64,000 nucleotides of DNA from NCBI RefSeq assembly GCF_000019525.1, contig NC_010506.1, positions 5,208,001-5,272,000 on the forward strand, in the 5' to 3' direction. Below, piece by piece: positions 46,775-55,327 of this stretch. This DNA is from Shewanella woodyi ATCC 51908 (GTDB taxonomy: Bacteria; Pseudomonadota; Gammaproteobacteria; Enterobacterales; Shewanellaceae). A program made the translations under genes and the position numbers. The notes under the pieces were generated by a model. The model searched no databases, was not told the DNA's origin, and saw nothing but the letters and a program-made list of their open reading frames with translations. Numbering within the stretch: position 1 is the first letter of the stretch; every line of letters starts with the position of its first letter.

Positions 46775-47659
46775 TTATAGAAAGCTTATCTGGCCAGAAA
46801 GGTGCGGCCTGCGACCACGAGCATCACGCAGCTCAAACACTAATTGATCTTCGCTATTTTCTACTGCAAAGCTAACATCAGCAGGCATAAATAATGGCAA
46901 CTTAAAAGCCACATCAACCTTGCAGGGACGTTCACCAATTTGTGGCATCATCTGGGCAATACAACGCGCCTTAGACCACATGCCGTGGGCCAGCACACGT
47001 TCAAAACCAAATCGCTTAGATAGAAATGGATGCAGATGGATCAAATTGTAATCACCAGATGCTTTAGCGTATTTACGCCCAAGGTCGTCAGCTAAAGACC
47101 AAGACTCTGGCGACTCCCACGCCATGGCATTCGCTTTAGGTGGACGCACACGGCGTGTCGTACTCTCAACACGATACAGATACGTAGAAAGCGACTCCCA
47201 GACTAGCTCACCATCAACTCTAGCTCTGGAGACCAATTCAAACTCAAGCCCTGCATCGGTAAGCTGACTGCCAATCAAAGCGCACTCAAGATCGAATATT
47301 TCATCGACATTTAGCTGTCTATGTTGAGTAATACTGTTTTTGAGATGGATCATTCCTAATAGGGGGAAGGTGATCGCTTTATGGGTAAATATAACCGCAT
47401 GAAGGCGAAATGCCATCACATACAGGTAGGTCAATGGTAGTGACTTGCCATCAAATTGAAACCCACACACCGAGGCATAATCACTCACTTTTTTAGCAGA
47501 TAATGTCACGCCTTGAGTATTAACTTGGATCTGTGGCAGGGCTTGATTGTCCCAACCAGGCTTACGATCAAAAAAGATCTTTCTATATAGGGAAAACAGA
47601 GAAGGCATCGCCTTCAGTTCAACCAAATATTCTCTTTCTGCACTCACCGACGCGTTCAA
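46775..47659 (-). CDS. MaoC-like acyl dehydratase (hot-dog fold)
   Basis: 294 residues. The C-terminal half holds the hydratase-2/MaoC motif ASGDYNLIHLHPFLSKRFGF followed by VLAHGMWS, where Asp and His form the catalytic pair that adds water to trans-2-enoyl-CoA. The N-terminal half looks like a second, degenerate hot-dog. The substrate is probably a fatty-acyl-CoA. Single gene. Confidence 0.88.
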   Translation of the reverse strand: MNASVSAEREYLVELKAMPSLFSLYRKIFFDRKPGWDNQALPQIQVNTQGVTLSAKKVSDYASVCGFQFDGKSLPLTYLYVMAFRLHAVIFTHKAITFPLLGMIHLKNSITQHRQLNVDEIFDLECALIGSQLTDAGLEFELVSRARVDGELVWESLSTYLYRVESTTRRVRPPKANAMAWESPESWSLADDLGRKYAKASGDYNLIHLHPFLSKRFGFERVLAHGMWSKARCIAQMMPQIGERPCKVDVAFKLPLFMPADVSFAVENSEDQLVFELRDARGRRPHLSGQISFL

Positions 47660-47817
47660 ATTTCAACTCACCTACCTGATATTAAGCCGGCGATTATACC
47701 CAAAATGATTAACTTTGTCCCAAATTTGAACTAACCGATATATATCAAAAAGATAAAATCAAAAAATACTCAAGGAATGAAAAAAATAGGACTAACGACA
47801 CCTGCACGTAGATAGTT

Positions 47818-48447
47818 TTAATCAAAAAGCTCAACCTTGCTCTCGGTTTGCTCCTTAACGATATCTTTAAGGTATACTCTCTCCTCCCTCTCCATCTCAA
47901 CAATACCACTGACAGGAAGACGCTTAAGTAGCACTTTTCCGCTATTGGGGTGAAAGAGCACTTTTCTTGGCCAACCTCCACCTAAGTCTTCGCTCTCTAC
48001 CTCAATCCCCTCCATGTGCAGGTAATTTTTCACAAAATCAATATTGGAGCGTCCCACATTCAGTACGGTCTCTTTACCCATCTGAGCGCCACCAAAAACT
48101 TTAGCCCTTAATCTTTGCTTCTGACCCCCAAGTGCCAGTATACCGTTGATCAACTGCTCCATGGCAAAGTTGCCATATCGACAGGAGAAACTCATCAGCT
48201 CATGCCAGTCCTCATTTAGCTCCCTTTCAGGCAAAAGAAAATGATTTAACCCACCAATACCAAGTAATGGGTCCCAAATACAAGCAGCAACACATGAACC
48301 AAGACGAGTGAATACATACTCATCATGGGCTGTTATATAAAATGCACCAGGATCGACGCGAGCAACAATTTTGTTGTGTTTGTTGTCCCATTTCCTTGGG
48401 ATCTCTTCAAAACCTTTGGTGGATGTGGGGATAACCAATGCCGTCAT
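47818..48447 (-). CDS. cheD: chemoreceptor glutamine deamidase CheD
   Basis: A 209-residue protein with the CheD active site: catalytic Cys in RLGSCVAACIWD (about residues 49-60) and His in GGLNHFLLP (about 64-72). CheD deamidates glutamines on chemoreceptors and also interacts with CheC-type proteins. It lies far from any che cluster here; the only related gene is the REC-CheC protein about 13 kb away. It follows a short TTG-start ORF by 20 bases. Confidence 0.93.
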   Translation of the reverse strand: MTALVIPTSTKGFEEIPRKWDNKHNKIVARVDPGAFYITAHDEYVFTRLGSCVAACIWDPLLGIGGLNHFLLPERELNEDWHELMSFSCRYGNFAMEQLINGILALGGQKQRLRAKVFGGAQMGKETVLNVGRSNIDFVKNYLHMEGIEVESEDLGGGWPRKVLFHPNSGKVLLKRLPVSGIVEMEREERVYLKDIVKEQTESKVELFD

Positions 48448-48467
48448 TCAGCCTCCTTGCTGGTGAG

Positions 48468-48692
48468 CTAAGAAATGTATCGGATATTAAATAAAATATA
48501 GAGACCTGCACTTGAAAGTATAGACAAAATAATGCCTGTTACCCCAATCAAACGTAAGAAAGTGTCCAAACCCATATTTTTTATGAGGTAATTTAAGTCG
48601 ATATAGGAGAAGAGGAGCCTCTTCCCCCCTAAACGATGTTCAATCTTAGCCTCATTTGAACACAGCTCAGTATCAGAACATGATCCACTCAA
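48468..48692 (-). CDS. small single-helix membrane protein upstream of cheD
   Basis: 74 residues with one hydrophobic helix near the C-terminus (about 44-70, FLRLIGVTGIILSILSSAGL). The start would be TTG at 48692 without a strong ribosome site, so the gene is only moderately supported. It fills the gap between the TraB/GumN gene and cheD on the same strand. No family recognised. Confidence 0.4.
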   Translation of the reverse strand: MSGSCSDTELCSNEAKIEHRLGGKRLLFSYIDLNYLIKNMGLDTFLRLIGVTGIILSILSSAGLYILFNIRYIS

Positions 48693-48739
48693 AGGTTTTT
48701 ACCAAGAATGGAAATTTTGATTAAGCAGTTAGTTATTGA

Positions 48740-49624
48740 TTATGAGCAGCTAAGCTCCCAGCAATTCTTAACCTTTGCTCCCCTCTTTAATAGCTCCTTC
48801 ACAATGCTCTTAGGGCCAACCACATGGCCAGCTCCCACTAAAATAAACAGAGGTTGAATGGTTTGTTTATCTTGCATTAACTCACCAATTTTTTCCGCCA
48901 TCCCCACATTACGATGCCAGAGTATCTTCTCGACCATCTCAACATCACCGTTATCGATCATGCTTCCCTCCATCAAGGCATTGAGCTCCTTGGCATCACC
49001 ACTTCGCCACGCATCAACTAAAGCCAACATCTCGTCATCAGGTGCTTCTATTGTCTCTTTAACCATCTTCCACTGAGTTGTGTCATCAAAAGATGACATC
49101 AAGCTAAATTGAAACTCAGTACTTTCAAGCTCCAAAAGTGGTCTGTCACGATTTTTAGAGATAAACCTCTGCTCAACACCGTAGTTTGCGGTGTAACCTA
49201 AAGCTTCAAATCTAACCACACCAAACTGCATCGATTGCAACCAGGGCGCAAACCCACTCATCGCCTGACACATTCGCTCCATAGGGCGACAATAACTCTC
49301 TAATGCGGCTTGAGTTTTGATATCTGCAGGCACAGATTTAATACCATATTTATTGATCAATGCATTGATATCAGCATTAGTGGTATCAGCCTCAACAACC
49401 AGAGATCCCGCAGACTCAAACAGTGATTCTATTTGAGGCGCCATTGGGTAAAAGTCTGCTTTTCCTATATGAATTGAGCCAAGCAGGTATGAGGTTTCTC
49501 CTTTATAATCAATTTTATAAAAAGGCGGTCTATCCTCGGGTGACGCCTCTACAGAGAAACTAATCCCTACGCAAGCGCCCCACACTACTGCAAGTATTAA
49601 CTTCAACTGACTTGTTGCTATCAT
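48740..49624 (-). CDS. TraB/GumN family protein
   Basis: 294 residues with a signal peptide (about 1-28). It shows the family's first motif SYLLGSIHIGKADFYP (about 45-60) with Gly-Ser-His and the late LFILVGAGHVVGPKS box, thought to form a metalloprotease-like active site with a GxxH pair. The exact role of bacterial members is poorly known. Two cysteines lie at the very C-terminus (CWELSCS). Confidence 0.9.
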   Translation of the reverse strand: MIATSQLKLILAVVWGACVGISFSVEASPEDRPPFYKIDYKGETSYLLGSIHIGKADFYPMAPQIESLFESAGSLVVEADTTNADINALINKYGIKSVPADIKTQAALESYCRPMERMCQAMSGFAPWLQSMQFGVVRFEALGYTANYGVEQRFISKNRDRPLLELESTEFQFSLMSSFDDTTQWKMVKETIEAPDDEMLALVDAWRSGDAKELNALMEGSMIDNGDVEMVEKILWHRNVGMAEKIGELMQDKQTIQPLFILVGAGHVVGPKSIVKELLKRGAKVKNCWELSCS

Positions 49625-49675
49625 CTTCGCCCCTTATAATCGCGACAATTAATTTTTATGGAATGAGAGGCTGTT

Positions 49676-49987
49676 ATGCCACACACACGTGTTCTTGAAC
49701 AACTGAAAGAGAATTTACAAACAGCCTATCGCAAATCGATTGATGCCGATGGCAAGCTTGACGAGCTAAAAAAAGCAGGTCATGCAAAGTTCAACACCAT
49801 CTTTACACAAGATGAAGGTTTTTCAACACGAAGTAATCGATTCAAGCCTTATGTTGAAGAGTTAGCCAGCGAACTTGAAAAAATGCCAACAGATCCAGAA
49901 CTACTTCCTGCAGCGCTAGAGCAATTTGTCAGAAAACTGGGTGTATTACTCCAAACTTTACAAGCTTTTAAAGATCAAGCTAAGTAA
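49676..49987 (+). CDS. conserved hypothetical helical protein
   Basis: A 103-residue charged, helical cytoplasmic protein (coiled-coil-like: LEQLKENLQTAYRKSID, YVEELASELEKM). No membrane segment and no Cys. I do not recognise a named family, although similar small helical proteins are conserved in Shewanella. Divergent from TraB/GumN across 51 bases. Confidence 0.7.
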   Translation: MPHTRVLEQLKENLQTAYRKSIDADGKLDELKKAGHAKFNTIFTQDEGFSTRSNRFKPYVEELASELEKMPTDPELLPAALEQFVRKLGVLLQTLQAFKDQAK

Positions 49988-50090
49988 GCCCGACAGCAGA
50001 TAATACGCTGAACAACTTAAAATAAGCTTGTCATCTTACTGTCATCCAAGTGTCATATGCTCCCCTCTGTTTTAAACAAAGGAGGTGAGC

Positions 50091-51809
50091 ATGTCTGCTA
50101 TCGATCTAGGGAAAGAGCTAAATAAGGTTATAGAGAAGAAACAGATTACTGCTCTATTTCAGCCCATTTTCAATATCAATAATCATAGCTTACATGGTTA
50201 TGAGGCCTTAAGCAGAGGGCCTGCACACAGCCCTTTATACTCTCCAGTGCCTCTATTTCAAACCGCTGAAAATCAAGGCAAGCTTTCCGAATTAGAAGGC
50301 TTATGTCGTAGCATCTCTATCAACCAATTTAAAACAAAGAGATTAGCTGGCAAGCTATTTATCAATATCTCACCTAAAGCCTTACTGGAACCAAACCACG
50401 CAAAAGGGATGACATTAAGTCTAGTACAGGAACTCGGGCTTTCACCGTCACAGGTAGTCATAGAGCTTTCAGAGCAGTATCCCGCCGATGATATCGACAT
50501 GCTAAAGTCATGTTTAAACCACTATCGTAATCAGGGCTTTCTTACCGCCATCGACGATCTAGGGACTGGATACTCCGGACTACGTCTATGGTCTGAGCTA
50601 GCACCAGACTATGTAAAAATAGACCGCCACTTTATCAATCAAATAGATCAATCCACTGTGAAGCAGGAGTTTGTCCGCTCCATTATCGAGCTTTGCCAAA
50701 ATCTAACTTGTCAGGTTATTGCCGAAGGGATAGAGACACAGGAGGAGTTGGCGATATTGAAGCAACTTGGGATAGTATATTGCCAAGGTTATCTACTTGG
50801 TATGCCAGATAAAAACCCGAACGGTAAAATAGAAGCTCATATTCATCAAGACCCAGTAAAAAAGCAGATACGCTACGCAGAATCTGCAGAAAGTCTCTGT
50901 AATCAAGCTGAAACAGCATCATCTGAAACCAAATTGAAACAGTTAAGCGATATTTTTATCGCTCAACCCAGCCTACAGAGTATTGTCATATTGGTGCAGT
51001 CTAAGCCGCAAGGCTTAGTCAGCCGCGCCCAACTCTTGGAGCTATTCAGTACTCCCTATGGTCGCGCTCTTCATGAAAACAGAATCGCAATTGAGGTGAT
51101 GAATACCCAAGTTGTCACGGTCGATGCTGCCTCCCCAATCTCTCTAGTAAGCCAGTCTTTAACCGCTCAAAACAGCAGCTTTATGGCGCAAGAGTTTATT
51201 ATTATGCGTCACGGGAAACTACTAGGAATAGGTCATACCAAAGATCTTTTGCAGTTGTTAACCGAGCAGAGAATTAAACTGGCTCGTCACGCTAACCCCC
51301 TTTCAGGGCTTCCTGGTAATATTCCTATTCAGGAGGAGATCAAGCGACTTAAGCAACAGAAAAAGCCATTTTATCTTGCCTACTTCGATCTCAACAACTT
51401 CAAGCCTTACAATGATATCTATGGATTTTGTCGTGGCGATGAGGTCATTTTAGAGGTGTCAGGAATACTCGAGTCACACCACAACAGTGATAATTTTATC
51501 GGCCATGTAGGTGGAGATGACTTTGTCATCATCAGCACAAGTCAAAATATACAATCTGTTTGTCAGCAAGTGCTTATCGATTTTGATCAAAAAAAGCGGT
51601 TATTCTATTCCAATGAACATTGGCAGGCTAGGAAGATGCAAGCCGAAGATCGTTTAGGACAAGCATGTGAGTTCGACTTAATTGGTCTCTGTGTGGGGCT
51701 ACTCTCACCCGCTATTACCTCAGGGGCAAATGCCCATGAACTTTCTATCTATAGTGCGGATGCAAAAAAACAGGCTAAAAAAGCGGTGAGCTCCTTTAGC
51801 CTGTTATGA
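50091..51809 (+). CDS. EAL-CBS-GGDEF c-di-GMP signalling protein
   Basis: 572 residues from ATG 50091, which has a perfect AAAGGAGG site five bases upstream; a GTG two codons earlier overlaps that site. The order is reversed from most: EAL first (about 12-245) with YEALSRGP, ELSEQYP, DDLGTGYSGL and KIDRHF, so the phosphodiesterase core looks intact; then a CBS-like pair (about 278-395); then GGDEF (about 400-560) with GGDDF, a one-residue variant, and no RxxD inhibition site before it. Probably a c-di-GMP phosphodiesterase regulated by the other domains. The stop codon is directly joined to a dispersed repeat. Confidence 0.9.
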   Translation: MSAIDLGKELNKVIEKKQITALFQPIFNINNHSLHGYEALSRGPAHSPLYSPVPLFQTAENQGKLSELEGLCRSISINQFKTKRLAGKLFINISPKALLEPNHAKGMTLSLVQELGLSPSQVVIELSEQYPADDIDMLKSCLNHYRNQGFLTAIDDLGTGYSGLRLWSELAPDYVKIDRHFINQIDQSTVKQEFVRSIIELCQNLTCQVIAEGIETQEELAILKQLGIVYCQGYLLGMPDKNPNGKIEAHIHQDPVKKQIRYAESAESLCNQAETASSETKLKQLSDIFIAQPSLQSIVILVQSKPQGLVSRAQLLELFSTPYGRALHENRIAIEVMNTQVVTVDAASPISLVSQSLTAQNSSFMAQEFIIMRHGKLLGIGHTKDLLQLLTEQRIKLARHANPLSGLPGNIPIQEEIKRLKQQKKPFYLAYFDLNNFKPYNDIYGFCRGDEVILEVSGILESHHNSDNFIGHVGGDDFVIISTSQNIQSVCQQVLIDFDQKKRLFYSNEHWQARKMQAEDRLGQACEFDLIGLCVGLLSPAITSGANAHELSIYSADAKKQAKKAVSSFSLL

Positions 51810-51824
51810 TATCAATCAGTATAA
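51809..51824. repeat. dispersed repeat ATATCAATCAGTATAA
   Basis: A copy differing by one base (ATATC for ATACC) that begins in the last base of the EAL-GGDEF stop codon. Confidence 0.8.
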
Positions 51825-51841
51825 AATAGCCGAGTATGCTA

Positions 51842-52366
51842 TTAAAGTTGCGGCGCGACAGTCTTTTTCATCCAATCAGCCAGCAATTTAGACTCATAGC
51901 GAGTAGGCTTTTCATTCATACGACCAATTGAGTGCATAAATCCTAGGTCAGTCAGCTTCTCGTCGCCAGCCATCACAGTTTTACCATCTTGAGTAACCGT
52001 ATAAGTAAAGGTGATACGTGGTGGGTAGATATCTTTAATGACACGAATATCTGACGTAGTGGCTCCAAAAGTGGGTCTCACATCACCAGCAAGATCAAGG
52101 TCGGTCACCTGCATCTCAAGCTTTTGATTAGGCTTTAAGATCTTGCTTGCCTCTTTGTTTAAGTTTTTGGTCAGCGTTTCAAATGTACGCATCTCATAGC
52201 GTGACTGAATATCGCTTGCCGCTTTCACATCCCGAAAACTTTTAGGATCTTTCCATTCGATCTTCACCACCCCTTTCTCGGTGACTGGGTTTTCTACCGC
52301 CTCATCTGCGGCAACAACAGCACCAGAAGCCATCGCTCCCGCTAATAATAAATACGTTAACTTCAT
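51842..52366 (-). CDS. DUF3016 family secreted protein
   Basis: 174 residues from the ATG at 52366 with GGAGG upstream; a longer in-frame start would put 17 extra residues before the signal peptide. The signal peptide ends at about residue 20 (SGAVVAAD). The mature part contains the KIEWKDPKSFRDVKAA opening and the PPRITFTYTV segment typical of DUF3016 proteins. Function unknown; location periplasmic. Confidence 0.85.
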   Translation of the reverse strand: MKLTYLLLAGAMASGAVVAADEAVENPVTEKGVVKIEWKDPKSFRDVKAASDIQSRYEMRTFETLTKNLNKEASKILKPNQKLEMQVTDLDLAGDVRPTFGATTSDIRVIKDIYPPRITFTYTVTQDGKTVMAGDEKLTDLGFMHSIGRMNEKPTRYESKLLADWMKKTVAPQL

Positions 52367-52603
52367 ATGAACCTCCAAAAGGTTATCGGTTACTAGCTTA
52401 TGCATCAGAGTGTACAATTAATAACCTGAACATTAGCTTAATGCAAAGCAATTAGTGACTAGCCAACTGTATACAACACCATACATGCAAGACGGCAACA
52501 GATTAAAAACAGACTAGCTCATCTAGATAAAAAATGTATCCCCATGTATTAAGGAGACATAGAATAGTGGGCTAAGTTCACTCTAGATTATGAAACCCAT
52601 AAA

Positions 52604-52909
52604 ATGAAAACTGCGCAAATGTCACTGCTAACCTTAGTCATATTTCTAGTTTTGGGAATTACCCTCTACCTAATCAGTCCAGCAAACCAAAAAGAGCAGC
52701 CCGAGAGCTGGTCATCATTTGTCTATACCCAAGGTTATGAATCAGGCAGGTATAAGAAACTTGATGACTTTAACGATTATGCCTCCTGTCGAGCATACTC
52801 AATTGAAACCTCAGAAAAATTCGAGCAAGCACCTTGGGAGTGTGGCCTCAGATGCCGCTTTGACTCAAGCCGACAAGGCTTTCAATGCGAGGCCATGAAA
52901 AACAAGTAA
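52604..52909 (+). CDS. small membrane-anchored protein with four cysteines
   Basis: 101 residues: an N-terminal membrane helix (about 7-26) and a periplasm-facing domain with four Cys (ASCRAYS, WECGLRCRF, FQCEAM) that could make two disulfide bonds. No family recognised. It lies directly upstream of the interrupted small gene and might share its promoter. Confidence 0.65.
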   Translation: MKTAQMSLLTLVIFLVLGITLYLISPANQKEQPESWSSFVYTQGYESGRYKKLDDFNDYASCRAYSIETSEKFEQAPWECGLRCRFDSSRQGFQCEAMKNK

Positions 52910-52994
52910 GCCACTGAATATTAAGCAAATATTCAACCCCTATTAAACTCAGCCTCAATTCTCCCGTTAAACTCACTTATATAGGAGCGAAATA

Positions 52995-53584
52995 ATGAAA
53001 CGAATCCTAAAATCCACTCTAGTTCTCAGTCTGCTAGTCTCTCCTTTTATAGTAAATGCTAGCGAAATTGATCAGGCTAAAGACCTATCCTCTGCCGAAG
53101 AGATACTTTCCCAGTATGAAAAAATTTATCAACAGGACTCTGCTGAGCAGCAGATAGAGAGATATACCAATTAGTATAAGAAGTTGATCTACTCAGAGTG
53201 TCTTTTGGCAAACTAATCCAAGGTGAATGGATGATAGAATGGTTATTCCCTTGTAAATTCATTTAACGCAGAAGTAGGCAGCCAAAAACACTCCTTACAG
53301 GCGAGTTTTAGCGATTCTGATGCTGTGACTTTTTATAAACAAAGAGGGAGCTTAACCCTAGTTTAACTATGCTTTTCACTCGTTGCAAACCACATGGATG
53401 TGGTGAATGTCATTAATGCAGGAGCAATTAAAGACCTTACCTCAGAACCGCTAAACTCTCGCTGAGCGATCAAATCTTTATACTGATTGGTATTCATCAG
53501 CTGGATGATGAAGAGCTGGAGATGCTGCAAAGTGAATGTGAAGAGTATCATTTAGATCTCAACAAAAGGCTATGTGGAAACTAA
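52995..53584 (+). pseudogene. small secreted-protein gene interrupted by a repeat element
   Basis: An ORF from ATG 52995 (AGGAGCG site) encodes a signal peptide (LVLSLLVSPFIVNAS) and a short helical part, then runs into a dispersed repeat and stops at 53174. Removing bases 53165-53493 joins it in frame to a plausible C-terminus (HQLDDEELEMLQSECEEYHL and a few more) ending at TAA 53584, giving an 86-residue protein. I infer that a 330-bp element split a small periplasmic-protein gene. The truncated 59-residue form could still be made. Confidence 0.6.
53164..53493. mobile_element. MITE-like repeat element in a small gene
   Basis: About 330 bp with ends ATACCAATTAGTATAA and, inverted, ATACCAATCAGTATAA (15 of 16 matching). 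No transposase gene. It carries the shared 15-mer AATGGTTATTCCCTT at 53238-53252. No clear target duplication is seen at the borders (GAT left, TCA right), so the insertion may be old or the ends imprecise. Confidence 0.7.
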
Positions 53585-53707
53585 CCTCAGAGCAGCTCAC
53601 ACTTACGCTTAGGACTGCTCACTTTTCATTCAGCATAGGTTCAAGGTTTACCCGCTAGCATACGCATTAAATTAGTAAGTAGATTTAATCATGACTAGGG
53701 GTAACTT

Positions 53708-54022
53708 ATGAGTCACTCAATTTCAAAAACCAAGATCCACTTTTCAGGAAAATTTGCAATTATAGCGGCCTTGCTAGTCGGATTTGCCTTTACGAACCAA
53801 GCCTCTGCAGATGCGTTTACTCAAACGCAGCAAGCAGCTGTTGATCAGCACTTCGATATTTTGGCCAGACAACAAGATAAGTCAGATAACAAGATTCTTA
53901 ATAATCAGCAGCAGAATTTTGATGACGAGCTTGAGATGGCTGAAGATAAGTTTATGACTCAGATATGTGATGAACATGGCCGAGTGTACGACAACAAGTC
54001 ACAGACCTGCTACGAGCAATAA
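53708..54022 (+). CDS. small secreted protein
   Basis: 104 residues with a signal peptide (about 14-35, ending NQASADA) and a mature Gln/Asp-rich helical part ending in two Cys (ICDEHGRVYDNKSQTCYEQ). No family recognised. The stop codon overlaps a dispersed-repeat copy. Confidence 0.7.
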   Translation: MSHSISKTKIHFSGKFAIIAALLVGFAFTNQASADAFTQTQQAAVDQHFDILARQQDKSDNKILNNQQQNFDDELEMAEDKFMTQICDEHGRVYDNKSQTCYEQ

Positions 54023-54037
54023 TACCAATCAGTATAA
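54022..54037. repeat. dispersed repeat ATACCAATCAGTATAA
   Basis: Perfect 16-mer beginning in the last base of the stop codon of the preceding gene. Confidence 0.85.
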
Positions 54038-54097
54038 CATCCATTTAAGCACATAAAAGCGAGGCTAGACCCCGCTTTTATTGAGCTGTGGAGTGAA

Positions 54098-54607
54098 CTA
54101 AAAAGGAAAACGTTCACTCAACTGTGGATAGTTACTCTTCAACAGTTTCTTTTTAGTTGAGAACTTTTTCCCTTGAGGGGTCGCCATCCCCGAAGGAACA
54201 AAAGGCAACTCCTCTCCAGTTCTATCCTCAAATATCTGCCCAGCAATGAGGTCATATTCATCTAAAAAAGGGTAAGCATAGCCATCCTTTTCGGGCCATT
54301 GATCCAAAGTCCCCAATAGATCGGGGCTTTCGATAACCTTGTCATACCACTCTTTTCCTAATGAGATCAGGAAACAGCGAAACTCAGCAAAGGCATACTC
54401 AGAATCACAACCGGTGATAATATAGGCAGCGCCCCACATGGACCAAAAATAGGAGCGACGCATCTGTTGGCCAAAAAATTTATCAAATTCGACTAATTCA
54501 CCATCTGTTAATGGTTCAAGTTTGGCTTTTAAGTTATCAGCTAGGCTACTCTGATCTTGCTCAGGTGAACTTCTGGTCACCAGTTGCCAAAATTCTGCTT
54601 CGGTCAT
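54098..54607 (-). CDS. DUF4240 domain protein
   Basis: A 169-residue cytoplasmic protein. It opens MTEAEFWQLVTRS and contains FWSMWGAAYIITGCDSEYAFAEFRCFLISLG, the core of DUF4240 (a WGAAYII...FRxWLI pattern). The family is uncharacterised and widespread; some members lie near immunity-type genes. Here it stands alone. Confidence 0.85.
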   Translation of the reverse strand: MTEAEFWQLVTRSSPEQDQSSLADNLKAKLEPLTDGELVEFDKFFGQQMRRSYFWSMWGAAYIITGCDSEYAFAEFRCFLISLGKEWYDKVIESPDLLGTLDQWPEKDGYAYPFLDEYDLIAGQIFEDRTGEELPFVPSGMATPQGKKFSTKKKLLKSNYPQLSERFPF

Positions 54608-54759
54608 ATCTTTCTCATCAGTATAATCTCAGCTCTATTCTAAACAATTCAACGCGCCAGAGCAGTAAAATTCCCTCGACCTTTTTCGAATAACTAGCTT
54701 TGACTCTGTCAGTTGATTTTTTTACACTCCATCGAATATTTAGCTTAATGAGTTATGTA

Positions 54760-55161
54760 ATGAAAAAACCAACACTGGCCCTAAGTATTATTATGTTTTT
54801 GTACGCTGTACTCGCAGCGGTAGCCACATGGCGAGCTATTAATATTCAAGTGATCGATCTGTTCTCATTTGGGGTGATTCCAGTTCTTATCGGCTTAGCT
54901 TTAAGGACCAGTTGGGCAGGTATCGCTTTCAAGGTCTATCTCGCTATTCAAACTTTAGGCCTCACTGCCCTTGCAGGTACGGCAATTATCGCTTATCAAG
55001 TTTCACCAGAAGATGTCAAAGTCGTATTCAACAATCATGAGATACCTGTGCCATTAATCGCTATCACGGCAGGTTTATTGCTCGCCTTTCAGTTTTGGGT
55101 CGCTTTTTCAACGTCAACCAAAGGATACCTTGAAGGTCACCCTTCAGCTGAGAAGAAATAA
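54760..55161 (+). CDS. four-helix membrane protein
   Basis: About 133 residues from ATG 54760; two in-frame starts further upstream are possible but lack ribosome sites. Four hydrophobic helices are visible (about 6-24, 32-46, 52-75 and 94-115). No family recognised. Followed 79 bases later by a dispersed repeat. Confidence 0.6.
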   Translation: MKKPTLALSIIMFLYAVLAAVATWRAINIQVIDLFSFGVIPVLIGLALRTSWAGIAFKVYLAIQTLGLTALAGTAIIAYQVSPEDVKVVFNNHEIPVPLIAITAGLLLAFQFWVAFSTSTKGYLEGHPSAEKK

Positions 55162-55239
55162 AATATTTTCATATAAGACAATGATAATTAAAGCTTAACA
55201 ATCGTTCATTGTGTTTAGGCTAATTTTGTTCCATATTTA

Positions 55240-55255
55240 ATATCAATCAGTATAA
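55240..55255. repeat. dispersed repeat ATATCAATCAGTATAA
   Basis: A one-base variant copy between the four-helix membrane protein and the tandem-REC gene. Confidence 0.8.
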
Positions 55256-55327
55256 GAAAGTGAATTGTTAAGCGAACACGCTTTTATACAGACAGGTATT
55301 CATCTCCACCTATTGAGCATTAAGACT

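Noticed and set aside
47745..47981. 78-residue minus-strand ORF at the cheD 3' end
   Set aside because: Out-of-frame overlap with cheD and an AT-rich non-coding tail.
53363..53551. 62-residue minus-strand ORF
   Set aside because: It spans the right end of the repeat element and the C-terminal remnant on the opposite strand; no ribosome site.
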